This document shows positions 1-12,913 of a DNA stretch of 64,000 nucleotides, piece by piece. Both the position numbers and the translations under genes were made by a program. The notes below the pieces were generated by a model. It was not told where the DNA came from and did no database searches. It saw only the letters and a program-made list of their open reading frames with translations. The stretch is from Rhodanobacter thiooxydans (GTDB taxonomy: Bacteria; Pseudomonadota; Gammaproteobacteria; Xanthomonadales; Rhodanobacteraceae): contig NZ_CP088923.1 in the NCBI RefSeq assembly GCF_021545845.1, positions 2,480,001 to 2,544,000 on the forward strand, in the 5' to 3' direction. The first letter of the stretch is position 1. Each line of letters starts with the position of its first letter.

Positions 1-673
1 CGCCGATGTGCTCGATGCGGCCATCGCATTGGGATTCTTCGGTCCCCACATCGAACGGCGCGATCATGAGCGTGAAATCCACCTGATCCTTTCAGAATTG
101 GTCGGTCGGCCGCTCGCCCAATGGTCGGTGGCCGAGGCGATCTGGCGCGTCGCGCGGATCGGCCATGGCGCGAGCTTCCGCCTGCCCGCCCATCTGCTGG
201 TGCTCATGCGCACGCTGTTCCTCGTCGAGAACACGCTGCGCGCGCTGGATCCACAATTCGACATGCTCGGCACGCTGGCGCGTCGCGCGCCGGAGATCGC
301 GACTGCCATCGACGACGCCAGCCACACGGGCCAGCGTCCACTCGCAGCGCAGTTTGCACGCACGGCACGGCAATTGCCGCAACTGGCAGCCGACTTGCTG
401 CGCCAGGCGCAACTCAATGGCGGACGGCCCGCATTCACCATCCACCACCGCGGCTTGGTATCCACACAGGAAGCGATCGGCCGCACCGGTAATCGGCTCG
501 CACTGGCGCTGGTCACGCTGGGTCTGTACGTAAGTGGTTCACTGCTGACGCTCCATGGCGACGGCCCGCGGATGTTCGGCCACCTGCCAGTGCTCTCCGT
601 CATCGCTTTCGTAGCTGCCGCCGTGCTGTCGTTGCGCCTGATCATCGGTATCAGCCGCTCGGGACACCTGTGA
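1..673 (+). CDS. ABC1/UbiB-family kinase-like protein, C-terminal part
   Basis: The reading frame is already open at the left edge (from base 2), so only the last 224 or so residues are visible and the ATP-binding core lies outside the window. The visible part is a helical region with the flavour of the ABC1/AarF/UbiB family tail, ending in two hydrophobic segments (about residues 164-180 and 194-215 of the visible part), which matches the C-terminal membrane anchor common in this family. Family members are atypical kinases that support ubiquinone or lipid metabolism. The stop codon overlaps the start of the next gene (GTGA), so the two are translationally coupled. Without the kinase motifs the family call is moderate. 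Confidence 0.6.
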   Translation, partial: ADVLDAAIALGFFGPHIERRDHEREIHLILSELVGRPLAQWSVAEAIWRVARIGHGASFRLPAHLLVLMRTLFLVENTLRALDPQFDMLGTLARRAPEIATAIDDASHTGQRPLAAQFARTARQLPQLAADLLRQAQLNGGRPAFTIHHRGLVSTQEAIGRTGNRLALALVTLGLYVSGSLLTLHGDGPRMFGHLPVLSVIAFVAAAVLSLRLIIGISRSGHL

Positions 674-1143
674 GCGACCTGCGTCTGCTCGCGCCCAGCT
701 TGGGCTCCGCGACCCTCAAGGCTGCGACTTACCACCTCGCTCGATCCGATCACGCAGACGCGGCACACCTGAGCAAGCCGGCCCGCATCGAAACTCCGAT
801 CCAAGGAGGTGCAGACCAACCTTTCGACGCACTGCTGCAGGGGCTGCCGACGGACGGGCATGTACCGGATGTCGTTGTGCACCGGATCGTTCATGGGGGA
901 GACCTGGCGCACGGCTGCGAACTCGATGATGTCCCGCTCGCGCAATTGGATGCACTCGCGATGCTGGCACCGCCGCACCAACCAGCGGCGTTCGCCCTGG
1001 CGAGGGAGACACGCATGCGCTGGCCGGCGGCGCGGCACGGGGTGGCGTTCGACACGAGCTTCCACGCCACGCTTGCGCAGCTGCTGGCCGCAACGCGGAC
1101 CGTGTCAACCCCGACGCAGCCTGCATCGGTGGAACCCGCGTGA
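670..1143 (+). CDS. Truncated acetate kinase-like protein (N-terminal domain only)
   Basis: This 157-residue protein resembles only the first domain of acetate kinase, which is normally about 400 residues. Recognisable landmarks are GSATLK near the N-terminus (phosphate-binding motif NxGSSSLK, with the Asn lost), HRIVHGG (the substrate-binding arginine motif), LAPPHQPA (family LAPLHNPA) and FDTSFH (family FDTAFH). The second domain with ADP-binding glycines and the second catalytic arginine is absent, and no continuation was found in other frames. Both ends overlap neighbours by four bases (GTGA), a layout usual for functional genes. It may be a non-catalytic remnant kept for coupling, or a repurposed domain. 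Acetate kinase activity is unlikely. Confidence 0.65.
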   Translation: MSDLRLLAPSLGSATLKAATYHLARSDHADAAHLSKPARIETPIQGGADQPFDALLQGLPTDGHVPDVVVHRIVHGGDLAHGCELDDVPLAQLDALAMLAPPHQPAAFALARETRMRWPAARHGVAFDTSFHATLAQLLAATRTVSTPTQPASVEPA

Positions 1144-2357
1144 CGCAGGGACAGTCCACGCTGGTCGGGCGTCACGCCACGGTCGTGGCCAGCGCGGCGA
1201 CGGCCTTGGCATACGGTTTGGTACTACCAGTGCTTCCGGTCCTGATCGCGCGTCTTGCCGATATCGATGCGGCACCGCTGACGGGGCGTCTCATGGCGGT
1301 CTACAGCCTGGCCGTGATCGTCAGCGCGCCGCTGTGGGGGTGGCTGTGCAGCGGCATGGGCGCAGTACGCGTGCTGCGTGTCGGATTGATCGGCCAGATC
1401 GGCGCCCTGGCTTTCTACACGCTGCCTCCGACGCTTGCCAGTCTGATCACTGCACGCGCACTGCAGGGTCTGTTTGCTGGCGCCGTCCTGCCGGCGCTGC
1501 TCGCACAGGCTTCGCAGGTGGCCCTGGACGAAGCGGACCGTTCCCAAAGGTTTGCGGATGTCGTGCGTGGCGGGCTGCTGGGCGGGCTGTTTGGCCCAGG
1601 CCTCGGCGGCGTCCTGGCGTCGGACTCGCAGCTGCAACTGCCGGCGCTGGCGGGTCTGGCCGCACTCGCCGTCGCTACGGCCGTCGCCTGGCGGATACCG
1701 AGCCTGCCGGCGACCGCACAAGTAGTGGTTCCCCGGGCGGTGGGTCACCGCGGTGAATTGCTCGTTTGGCTCGCGCTGGGAGCGCTTGCCGCGGCGGCCA
1801 TGAGCGTCTACGAAGTCGGTCTCACCACGCGTGGGCGACTGGCCTTGGGGCTCACCGCGCGTGATATCGGACTGATGTTCAGTGGTTGCGGCGTAGTCAT
1901 GCTGTTGGCGCAGATGATGGTGTTCCACCGCGGTCATGATCCGGTACGTGCCTTCGGCTGGGTCGCGCCCGCATTTGCCGCAACCGCCGCCGGGCTGGCG
2001 ATCCTCGCCGCGGTCGACCGGGCATGGGGCACGACGGCGGGCATCGTGCTGGTCGCGGCCGGCGCGGGCGTACTGCAACCTGCACTCACCTACTGGACTT
2101 CACGCACGGCAGGGGGCGGCGCCGAAGGGATGACGCTCGGCCTGCGTACCGCCGTGACCACCGCGGGCCAGGCGCTGGGCAGTCTCGCCGGCGGCTATGC
2201 CTTCACGGCGACGGCCACCGGCCGTGCGCTACTCGCCATTGGGCTCGTCCTGCTCGGGCTCGCGTCGATCACGACGCATCGTCTACGCCGGCGGCTGGTC
2301 TCGGTGCATGACGCGTCGATTGCCCCGCGGTCGGTGCCCAGGAACCGGCACACATGA
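1140..2357 (+). CDS. MFS transporter
   Basis: A 405-residue protein with about twelve hydrophobic segments and a central loop near residues 185-200, the usual size and layout of a major facilitator superfamily exporter. The stretch after helix 2 (PLWGWLCSGMGAVRVLRVG) corresponds to the loop 2-3 signature motif in a degenerate form, and RALQGLFAGAVLPALLAQ fits helix 4 of drug/proton antiporters. It starts with GTG inside the stop codon of the acetate kinase-like gene, so it is the third cistron of a coupled run. The substrate cannot be told from sequence; multidrug or metabolite efflux is a guess from family resemblance. Confidence 0.8.
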   Translation: MTQGQSTLVGRHATVVASAATALAYGLVLPVLPVLIARLADIDAAPLTGRLMAVYSLAVIVSAPLWGWLCSGMGAVRVLRVGLIGQIGALAFYTLPPTLASLITARALQGLFAGAVLPALLAQASQVALDEADRSQRFADVVRGGLLGGLFGPGLGGVLASDSQLQLPALAGLAALAVATAVAWRIPSLPATAQVVVPRAVGHRGELLVWLALGALAAAAMSVYEVGLTTRGRLALGLTARDIGLMFSGCGVVMLLAQMMVFHRGHDPVRAFGWVAPAFAATAAGLAILAAVDRAWGTTAGIVLVAAGAGVLQPALTYWTSRTAGGGAEGMTLGLRTAVTTAGQALGSLAGGYAFTATATGRALLAIGLVLLGLASITTHRLRRRLVSVHDASIAPRSVPRNRHT

Positions 2358-2430
2358 CACACGCATCGACACCAAACTGGTCTTTCCAACGCTGTCGCGA
2401 CCGTGGCGCGCCCCTCCTGGCGCGGGCGAG

Positions 2431-2562
2431 GTGCGTCTGGACGGGGATCGCCTCTCGGCCTTGCAGCCGCATGACCCGCGGCTGTTCGCGCGCTTGCTGG
2501 CGCAAGGCTCGCTCAGGCTCAGCGAAGCCTACATGGATGGTTGGTGGGACGTCCCCCACGTT
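2431..2562 (+). pseudogene. Remnant of cyclopropane-fatty-acyl-phospholipid synthase (N-terminal stub)
   Basis: About 44 codons read as a convincing piece of the CFA synthase N-terminal domain: VRLDGDR, then PRLFARLLAQGSLRLSEAYM followed by DGWWDV, which matches the family pattern (DP..F.R.L..GSLGLGE.YMDGWW). No start codon with a ribosome site precedes it in frame, and after DGWWDVPHV the similarity stops; the SAM-binding methyltransferase domain is missing. The same frame runs on into the next gene, which is unrelated. I read this as a deletion remnant of a roughly 400-codon cfa gene. Confidence 0.6.
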
Positions 2563-2613
2563 TCCGGGCGGCTACGTCGCCCAGCGCTGAATCATTTCCA
2601 GGAACCGCCACGT

Positions 2614-3270
2614 ATGTGCTTTTCGGCTACCGCCAGTTTCACCGCAAGCGCAGCGCTCGCCGGCATCGGGCTGCTCGGCCTGCGCCGCGTGCCCGACCGC
2701 CGCTACCGACTGCTCGCCTGGATCCCGTTGCTGTTCGCGGCGCAGCAATTCACGGAAGGTCTGGTCTGGATGAGCTATCCATGGGCGGCGCCAGGATTGC
2801 GTGGCGTGGCGACTCAGGTGTATTCGGTATTCTCGCACCTGCTGTGGCCGGTGTACGTGCCTTGGGCGGTCCGCGCCATCGAGCCCGGTACGCAGCGCCG
2901 CCGTTGGCTGGGGCTGCTCGCAATGGGTGGGCTCGCCAGCGCGGCCTTCCTGGCATGGGGCATGGTCGCCACACCGATCCATGTCGCGCCTGTCGGCGGG
3001 CACCTGGAATACGCCTCGCCGCACTTCTTCCTGCCGCTGTCATTGACGCTATACCTGGCGGCGACGACCTTGAGCCTGGCGATTTCCAGCCGTCCCCTCG
3101 TGCAGGTATTCGGCCTGCTCGCAATGATCTCGGCGGCAGTGGCCTACGCCGTCTACGCACGCTGGTTCATCTCCGTGTGGTGCTTTTACGCGGCGGCCGT
3201 CAGCCTGATCGTGTACATCGCCTTGCGGCATGCCGACGCTGCCGAACGAGTGACGAGTACCGACGGGTGA
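2614..3270 (+). CDS. DUF6629-like integral membrane protein
   Basis: A 218-residue hydrophobic protein starting MCFSATASF, a characteristic opening of a family of uncharacterised membrane proteins (DUF6629 type). About seven transmembrane segments are visible; charged residues are confined to short loops. The frame is open far upstream, but the ATG chosen here is the first codon of the recognisable family sequence and lies after the cfa remnant. Function unknown; no neighbour suggests one. Confidence 0.7.
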   Translation: MCFSATASFTASAALAGIGLLGLRRVPDRRYRLLAWIPLLFAAQQFTEGLVWMSYPWAAPGLRGVATQVYSVFSHLLWPVYVPWAVRAIEPGTQRRRWLGLLAMGGLASAAFLAWGMVATPIHVAPVGGHLEYASPHFFLPLSLTLYLAATTLSLAISSRPLVQVFGLLAMISAAVAYAVYARWFISVWCFYAAAVSLIVYIALRHADAAERVTSTDG

Positions 3271-3280
3271 CCTCCCCGAC

Positions 3281-4561
3281 TCAGGGTACGCGTGCTTCGT
3301 GCGAGGTGAGCACCGCGGCGAATCCGCCGTGCGCGGTACGCATGTTCGTGGTCTGCCCCTGATAGAGGCGGGCCGCGAACAGCAGTGTGCCAGCCTCTGA
3401 AGCGAAGCAGCGCACATCGGCCTTGAGCGTGATGTCGGCGTGCGGGATACGCACGCTGGGCGGTGCGAAAGCCTGCGCCACGTAAGCCGCGGAAGCCATG
3501 GCTTCCCATGTGCGCCGGGTCACCTTGTCACCACGATAGCTGCCGCGACTGCCGTAGCCGGATGCGGGCTTGAAGAAGTAGTGGTCACGCGCGGCCCACA
3601 GGGCATCGCGGTTTTCCGCAGTCAACTCGACCGTCGACGGGATGGCCTTTGCCAACAGATTGGCCGTGGAGGCATCGATTCCGTAGCTCTCGAGCAACTG
3701 CGGGGCATCGAGTACGGCGAGGTTGCGCTTGTCGGCGTACACCGCGTGTGCCCGGGGGTGCGGTGTCAGCGCAATCGAGCCCGCCAGGTATGCCGTGGCC
3801 AGCGGCTGGCAGGCAGGTTCGCGCAGGGCGAAATCGGTAAGACGGTTGTAGATGGCATCGACCGGCCCGTCGGCGTCACGCAGGCCATTGCGGTCGTGAA
3901 TGAGTTCTTCGGGCGCCCGGATCACCGTGTCGATGCCCCGGGCCTGGAATGCCTGCCGGTACAACTCGAATTCCGGATAAAGGAACTGCTCGCGCGGTGC
4001 GACATCGACGATGGCCATGCGCCTGGGCATCCGGCCGAGTTGGCGCTGCGCGTCCTCGAGCCATGCCGAAACGCCCGCCTCCTGCGCCGCGGCACCGGTC
4101 GCCAACGGCGCCCAGGCTACCGGCGTACAGGAATGCACGGCATCGAGCAGGAACGCGTTGAGCAGCAGCCCACCGGGATTGGTGTTGATCTCGATCAGCC
4201 GCGGCCCTTCGACCGTGAGATGAAAATCCAGCCCCAGCGTGCCGCCCGCGGAACACGGATCACGTCGCGCGATCTCGGGGGAATGGCGCAGCACGTGCTC
4301 CACGTAGCGCGGATGTCTGGCGACCCGAAATACGGCCTCCGCAACGGAACTCATGGCGTCCAACGCATCCCGGTCCACGAACAGGGCATGTGGTGAAAAC
4401 AGGTGCGCATGCCGCACCGGGTCGATGGCTCCCATCCCGGGAAGCGCCGCCTCCAGGGTGTGGCGCAATTGGTCGATGTCGACCACGGCGCAGCCGCAAC
4501 GCCGGTTCAGCGCTTCCGGGTCCGTACCAGCGCAGTCGATGTCGCACGTGGGTATCTGCAT
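3281..4561 (-). CDS. ATP-grasp-like protein of unknown function
   Basis: I do not recognise a named gene. Residues near 105-135 contain LTVEGPRLIEINTNPGG, which resembles the metal-binding and ATP-binding end of ATP-grasp ligases (E-x-N-x-N-P-G), while the C-terminal third has FFKPASGYGSRGSYRG, resembling the lysine and glycine-rich loop of the same fold. The order (metal motif before loop) would suggest a permuted or duplicated ATP-grasp arrangement. The start is set at the ATG giving MQIPTCDID; a second ATG twelve codons upstream is possible. No operon partner. Ligase activity towards an unknown carboxylate is an inference. Confidence 0.5.
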   Translation of the reverse strand: MQIPTCDIDCAGTDPEALNRRCGCAVVDIDQLRHTLEAALPGMGAIDPVRHAHLFSPHALFVDRDALDAMSSVAEAVFRVARHPRYVEHVLRHSPEIARRDPCSAGGTLGLDFHLTVEGPRLIEINTNPGGLLLNAFLLDAVHSCTPVAWAPLATGAAAQEAGVSAWLEDAQRQLGRMPRRMAIVDVAPREQFLYPEFELYRQAFQARGIDTVIRAPEELIHDRNGLRDADGPVDAIYNRLTDFALREPACQPLATAYLAGSIALTPHPRAHAVYADKRNLAVLDAPQLLESYGIDASTANLLAKAIPSTVELTAENRDALWAARDHYFFKPASGYGSRGSYRGDKVTRRTWEAMASAAYVAQAFAPPSVRIPHADITLKADVRCFASEAGTLLFAARLYQGQTTNMRTAHGGFAAVLTSHEARVP

Positions 4562-4797
4562 GAGGCCGAAGATCTTGCTTTCCGGATGGAGACTCAAGTC
4601 CCAACCGGGCGCGCCTGCATCACTCGGCGCCGCTCGGAAGTAGGACTATACATCGAGGCTTTTCGATGCGTGGTATTGATCCATGCGCGGCGAGGCTTCG
4701 ACACCCTGACGGAGTGGCCGCGCCTCGATCGGCCGCCAGACTCGTCGTGAGACTGGATCGCACGAAACCGAACAAACCCGAGATTCGCCTGCCGGAT

Positions 4798-5858
<1,061 letters not shown>

Positions 5859-5878
5859 AAACACAAGGAAACCTACCG

Positions 5879-6211
5879 ATGAATCGTTTTTTGATGCTGC
5901 TCGGGACCGTCCTGCTGCTGGCTGCCGGGAATGTGGCGGCAAGTGAACCGCCGGAATACACGCTGGTCATCAAGAACCATCGCTATCAACCGAGCGAGAT
6001 CAGGATGCCAGCCAATACCAAGGTGCGCATCGTGGTGAACAACCAGGATCCGACGCCCGAGGAATTCGAGAGCACGGATTTCAACCGCGAAAAACTGGTT
6101 CTGCCCAACGGCAGTGCCACGGTTTACGTCGGTCCACTGCGTGCCGGTACCTATGCCTTTTTTGGCGACTTCCACCAGGACACGGCCCAGGGGCGCCTGA
6201 TCGTGGAATAA
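5879..6211 (+). CDS. Periplasmic cupredoxin-domain protein, iron-transport associated
   Basis: A 110-residue protein with a signal peptide (hydrophobic core FLMLLGTVLLLAAG, cleavage likely after VAAS) followed by a single cupredoxin-fold domain. The segment EFESTDFNREKLVL and the end YAFFGDFHQDTAQGRLIVE are typical of the small cupredoxins that sit beside FTR1-type iron permeases and EfeO-like proteins. The canonical Cys copper ligand is absent, as is common in this subfamily. It is followed after 135 bases by an exported protein of the same type of cluster, but the FTR1 permease expected next is missing from the window. A Fur-like site precedes it. Confidence 0.75.
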   Translation: MNRFLMLLGTVLLLAAGNVAASEPPEYTLVIKNHRYQPSEIRMPANTKVRIVVNNQDPTPEEFESTDFNREKLVLPNGSATVYVGPLRAGTYAFFGDFHQDTAQGRLIVE

Positions 6212-6346
6212 CCGTTGGCTCCATGCCTGGCTTCCTGTTGCCGAGGCATCGATCCCTTCCCATCCGTTTCGATCGGCCGCGCATTCTCCGTCGGCGGCAG
6301 CCCGGTGGCAGTGGGCTGCGTGGCTCGATACTCCCAAGGACTTCCC

Positions 6347-7096
6347 ATGCAAGCAAACCGCTCGTTTCCCCGGCGCGCCCGGCGCGTCCTCCCCGCGGCC
6401 CTCGGCCTCGCCCTGATCGCAGGCGCCAGTCTCGTGCACGCGGATGACTTCATCGTCTACTCGCCGCACGTGATTGCCACCCAGACCGAGTTCGAGCTGC
6501 GTGGCTACGGCTACAGCGACGGCCGCGCGGATATCAACGGCGAGCGCGCGGCCGAGCTTTCGATTGCGCACACATTCACCAGTTGGTGGAAACCCGAGAT
6601 CTACGTGGCCGAGTACAAGAAGGAGCCCGGCGGGCGGGGAAAGCTGGTGGGCTACGAGTTCGAGAACACGTTCCAGTTCACCGAGCCGGGGCGCTATTGG
6701 GCCGACTTTGGCCTGCTCGCCTCCTACGGTCACCCCAAGGGTAGCGGCCCTGGCGAGCTAGAGTTTGGCCCACTGATCGAGAAGACCGCTGGCCGTTTCG
6801 ATCATCGCGTCAACCTGATCTGGGAACGCCAGATTGGCGGCGGCGCATCGCACCACACCGAATTCCGCTACAGCTACGCGGGTACCTATGCGCTGACCTC
6901 CGCGTTCCGGCCCGGCATCGAGGCGTATGGCCGGCCGGACGACGACTCCTATCAGGCAGGTCCCGTGGTCACCGGCGAATGGCAAGTGCCGGGCACGCGT
7001 GGCAATGTCGAATACCGCGTCGGCCTGCTGCTGGGCATCAATTCCGCCGCTCCGCAGCGCACCTTGCTGGCGCAGGTCGAGTATGAGTTCTTTTGA
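6347..7096 (+). CDS. Exported outer-membrane-like protein near the cupredoxin
   Basis: A 249-residue protein with an N-terminal signal peptide (twin arginines RRARR, then AALGLALIAGASLVHA and a cleavage site before DDF). The mature part alternates aromatic and polar residues in short strands (ELRGYGYSDG, FTSWWKPEIYVAEY, YEFENTFQF, HTEFRYSYAGTY, VEYRVGLLLG) and ends in an aromatic residue (EYEFF), as beta-barrel outer-membrane proteins do. The ATG chosen has a ribosome site (AAGGA) seven bases upstream; the frame is open further upstream without a good start. The pairing with the cupredoxin suggests a role in metal uptake, but no specific function is recognised. Confidence 0.6.
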   Translation: MQANRSFPRRARRVLPAALGLALIAGASLVHADDFIVYSPHVIATQTEFELRGYGYSDGRADINGERAAELSIAHTFTSWWKPEIYVAEYKKEPGGRGKLVGYEFENTFQFTEPGRYWADFGLLASYGHPKGSGPGELEFGPLIEKTAGRFDHRVNLIWERQIGGGASHHTEFRYSYAGTYALTSAFRPGIEAYGRPDDDSYQAGPVVTGEWQVPGTRGNVEYRVGLLLGINSAAPQRTLLAQVEYEFF

Positions 7097-7125
7097 GCGC
7101 GGGGCTGCGGCGATGAAGCAGCAGG

Positions 7126-7308
7126 TTACCGCCCTGCCCGCTGCGCCGTGTTGATCGGCTTGATCCGGCGCAACCAGTCGTAGCCGTCCTCGGGGCGCAG
7201 GTCGATGCCGGCGGCGGCGTTCCCGGCGGGAACGCTGCGCGCCGTGGCGTCCGACTGGCCGAACCGGCGTCGCAGGCAGGGTAGCTGGCGGCTGAAGCTC
7301 ATCTTCAT
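7126..7308 (-). CDS. Possible small protein, unknown
   Basis: A 60-codon frame beginning MKMSFSRQLPCLRRRFGQS, preceded by a plausible ribosome site (GAGGA, about seven bases upstream). The C-terminal half (LRPEDGYDWLRRIKPINTAQ) looks protein-like rather than random. I recognise no family. It lies in an otherwise empty 450-base gap between the outer-membrane-like protein and the VOC protein. A chance frame cannot be excluded. Confidence 0.3.
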   Translation of the reverse strand: MKMSFSRQLPCLRRRFGQSDATARSVPAGNAAAGIDLRPEDGYDWLRRIKPINTAQRAGR

Positions 7309-7337
7309 TTCCGGGTTCCTCGCAAGTGGATGGATCG

Positions 7338-7358
7338 GCACGATCCGTGGGATCGTGC
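7338..7358. repeat. Short perfect inverted repeat in the 7.1-7.55 kb gap
   Basis: GCACGATCC and GGATCGTGC are perfect complements separated by three bases. It lies upstream of the VOC-protein gene and may be an operator or a short hairpin. Apart from this and the small frame above, I see nothing definite in the 450-base gap. Confidence 0.4.
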
Positions 7359-7550
7359 GGACAGCCGCAAGAATCAGGGTCGCCGGCGGCGGATCAACGA
7401 TCCGGACGGGATCGCACCGTTTCCAGTCTGGAACGATGCCGTGCTCGGAGGATTGTCCATCCACGGAAACTCGCCGATCGCCTGCCGGGCGTTTCGTCGG
7501 CCACGAGCGGCGCCATATCGTTGCGCACCAGCGCATCGAGGCGTCGGATC

Positions 7551-8078
7551 ATGGGCAAATCACTATTTTTGCGGCTGCTTCTTGTGCTCGGCATGATGGT
7601 CGGCGCGCTGCCTGCGGGTGCGGCCACGTTGTATGGCGACGACTACGCCAGGGTCGGCGTGCCGGACCTGCCACAGGCCGTGGCCTTTTTCACCGACGTG
7701 CTGGATTGTCGCCCGATCGAGTCGACTGCCGGCAGAGCCGTCAACGGCAGCTTGCGGCCATCGCGCCTGCTGATCTGTGACTCGGGCTCGATCGTCGAAC
7801 TGTTCGATCAGCGGAACGTTGCCGCTGCCCCGGAACAGGCAGGCCAGACGGTGCGATTCGTGACGGACGACCTGACACACGACGGTCAATGGCTGCGCCG
7901 CCAGGGCGTCGACGTCAGCGGCGCGCCGCATCGGCTGACGTCCGGCCCGCTGGCCGGCCGGCTGGCGCTGGATTTCGTGTCGCCCTGGGGGTTGCACCTG
8001 CAATTGCTGGGCAGCAGCGTAGATGGCTCCGCCGGCGGCACCCTGGCGACGACCGACATCCCTTCCGGCGGCAACTGA
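7551..8078 (+). CDS. Exported VOC/glyoxalase-fold protein
   Basis: A 175-residue protein with a clear signal peptide (LFLRLLLVLGMMVGALPAGAA) followed by one vicinal-oxygen-chelate domain: DYARVGVPDLPQAVAFFTDVLDCRP is the typical first beta-alpha unit, and VRFVTDDLTHDGQWLRRQGVDV the second. VOC proteins are usually cytoplasmic; an exported one may be a periplasmic binding or lyase-type protein. The longer open frame upstream has no protein-like sequence, and ATG at the signal peptide is the natural start. Stands alone, tail to tail with tadA (5 bases apart). Confidence 0.7.
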   Translation: MGKSLFLRLLLVLGMMVGALPAGAATLYGDDYARVGVPDLPQAVAFFTDVLDCRPIESTAGRAVNGSLRPSRLLICDSGSIVELFDQRNVAAAPEQAGQTVRFVTDDLTHDGQWLRRQGVDVSGAPHRLTSGPLAGRLALDFVSPWGLHLQLLGSSVDGSAGGTLATTDIPSGGN

Positions 8079-8082
8079 GCCC

Positions 8083-8586
<504 letters not shown>

Positions 8587-8650
8587 TCAGCATATGAGAA
8601 AGCCGGCATATCGTCGGCATCCCCATCCTGCACATAACCAATTGATTTGA

Positions 8651-10243
<1,593 letters not shown>

Positions 10244-10277
10244 CTTTCAGACTCTTGGGATGTGCAAAAACAACTAC

Positions 10278-10360
10278 GGCGTCATTCCCGCGAACGCGGG
10301 AATCCATTTGGCCTTTGTGGCAAGAGCAAGATGGATTCCCGCGTTCGCGGGAATGACGCC
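10278..10360. repeat. REP/BIME-like palindromic element between guaB and guaA
   Basis: Two 30-base arms (10278-10307 and 10331-10360) are perfect inverted complements around a 23-base spacer. Each arm is itself palindromic, built on ATTCCCGCGAACGCGGGAAT. This is the style of dispersed extragenic palindromes in Xanthomonadales and other proteobacteria. In the guaB-guaA transcript it would fold into a strong hairpin that could attenuate or stabilise the mRNA between the two cistrons. Confidence 0.85.
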
Positions 10361-10408
10361 ATTAAGGTTTGGAAGCCCGGGTTCCGACATGATTCCCGGC
10401 TCCGATCA

Positions 10409-11893
<1,485 letters not shown>

Positions 11894-11953
11894 TTATACG
11901 CGCCCTGCCGGCATGCTCGCCAGACGGCGGCTGAATTCGGCGGCAGCCGCAGG

Positions 11954-12823
11954 TCAGGCCACCCGGCGCAGTGTGGCTTGCGCCTCGGCGGCTTCCAGCG
12001 TGTTCTCCATCAGCGTGGCCACCGTCATCGGGCCGACGCCGCCCGGTACCGGGGTGATCCAGCTGGCGCGCTCGGCGGCCGGGGCGAATTCCACGTCGCC
12101 GACCAGGCGGCCGTCGTCGAGCCGGTTGATGCCCACGTCGATTACCACCGCGCCGGGCTTGATCCACTCGCCCTTCACCAGCCCCGGCTTGCCCGCAGCG
12201 ACGATCATGATGTCGGCCTGGCGCACGTGGCATTCCAGGTCGCGGGTGAACTTGTGGCAGCAGGTGGTGGTGCAGCCGGCGATCAGCAGTTCCAGCACCA
12301 GCGGACGGCCCACGTGGTTGGACACGCCGATCACCACCGCGTGCTGGCCGCGCACCGGGCGATCGGTGTGGCCGAGCAGGGTCATCACGCCCTTCGGCGT
12401 GCACGGGCGCAGGCCGAAACGGCGCAAGGCCAGGCGCCCGACGTTGATCGCCTGGAAGCCGTCGACGTCCTTGTTCGGGTCGATGCGGTCGACCAATGCA
12501 TCCTCGTCGATATGTGCCGGCAGCGGCGACTGCACCAGGATGCCGTGCACGTCCGGGTCGGCGTTGAGCCGGTCGATCAGGGCGAACAGTGCTTCCTGGC
12601 TGGTGCTGGCCGGCAGGTCGTAGCCGAACGAACGGAAGCCCACCTGCTGGCAGGCCTTGCGCTTGTTGCGCACGTAGACCGCCGATGCCGCATCGTCGCC
12701 CACCAGCACCACCGCCAGCCCCGGCGCGGGAAACCCCTGCGCCACCCTGGCGGCGACGCGCACACCGACGCGCTCCAGCAGTTCCTGTGCGATGCGCTTG
12801 CCGTCGAGGATGCGTGCGTTCAT
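11954..12823 (-). CDS. folD: Bifunctional methylenetetrahydrofolate dehydrogenase/cyclohydrolase
   Basis: Interconverts 5,10-methylene-THF and 10-formyl-THF for purine and formyl-Met synthesis. The 289-residue protein contains [15 protein letters not shown] (catalytic Lys region), [26 protein letters not shown] (family signature) and the NADP-binding motif [19 protein letters not shown], where the family usually has GRSxxVG; here the first Arg is replaced (GVSNHVG). It ends [16 protein letters not shown] as expected. The start is set at the ATG of [13 protein letters not shown]; an upstream extension in frame is not protein-like. Confidence 0.95.
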   Translation of the reverse strand: MNARILDGKRIAQELLERVGVRVAARVAQGFPAPGLAVVLVGDDAASAVYVRNKRKACQQVGFRSFGYDLPASTSQEALFALIDRLNADPDVHGILVQSPLPAHIDEDALVDRIDPNKDVDGFQAINVGRLALRRFGLRPCTPKGVMTLLGHTDRPVRGQHAVVIGVSNHVGRPLVLELLIAGCTTTCCHKFTRDLECHVRQADIMIVAAGKPGLVKGEWIKPGAVVIDVGINRLDDGRLVGDVEFAPAAERASWITPVPGGVGPMTVATLMENTLEAAEAQATLRRVA

Positions 12824-12913
12824 GGGAAAGCCCTGGCTGCGAGATTCGCCATTATCCGGGCTGCACCCGATGCGCACAAACGGCGTAGGCATCCGGAGGT
12901 CGCAAACAGGCTC

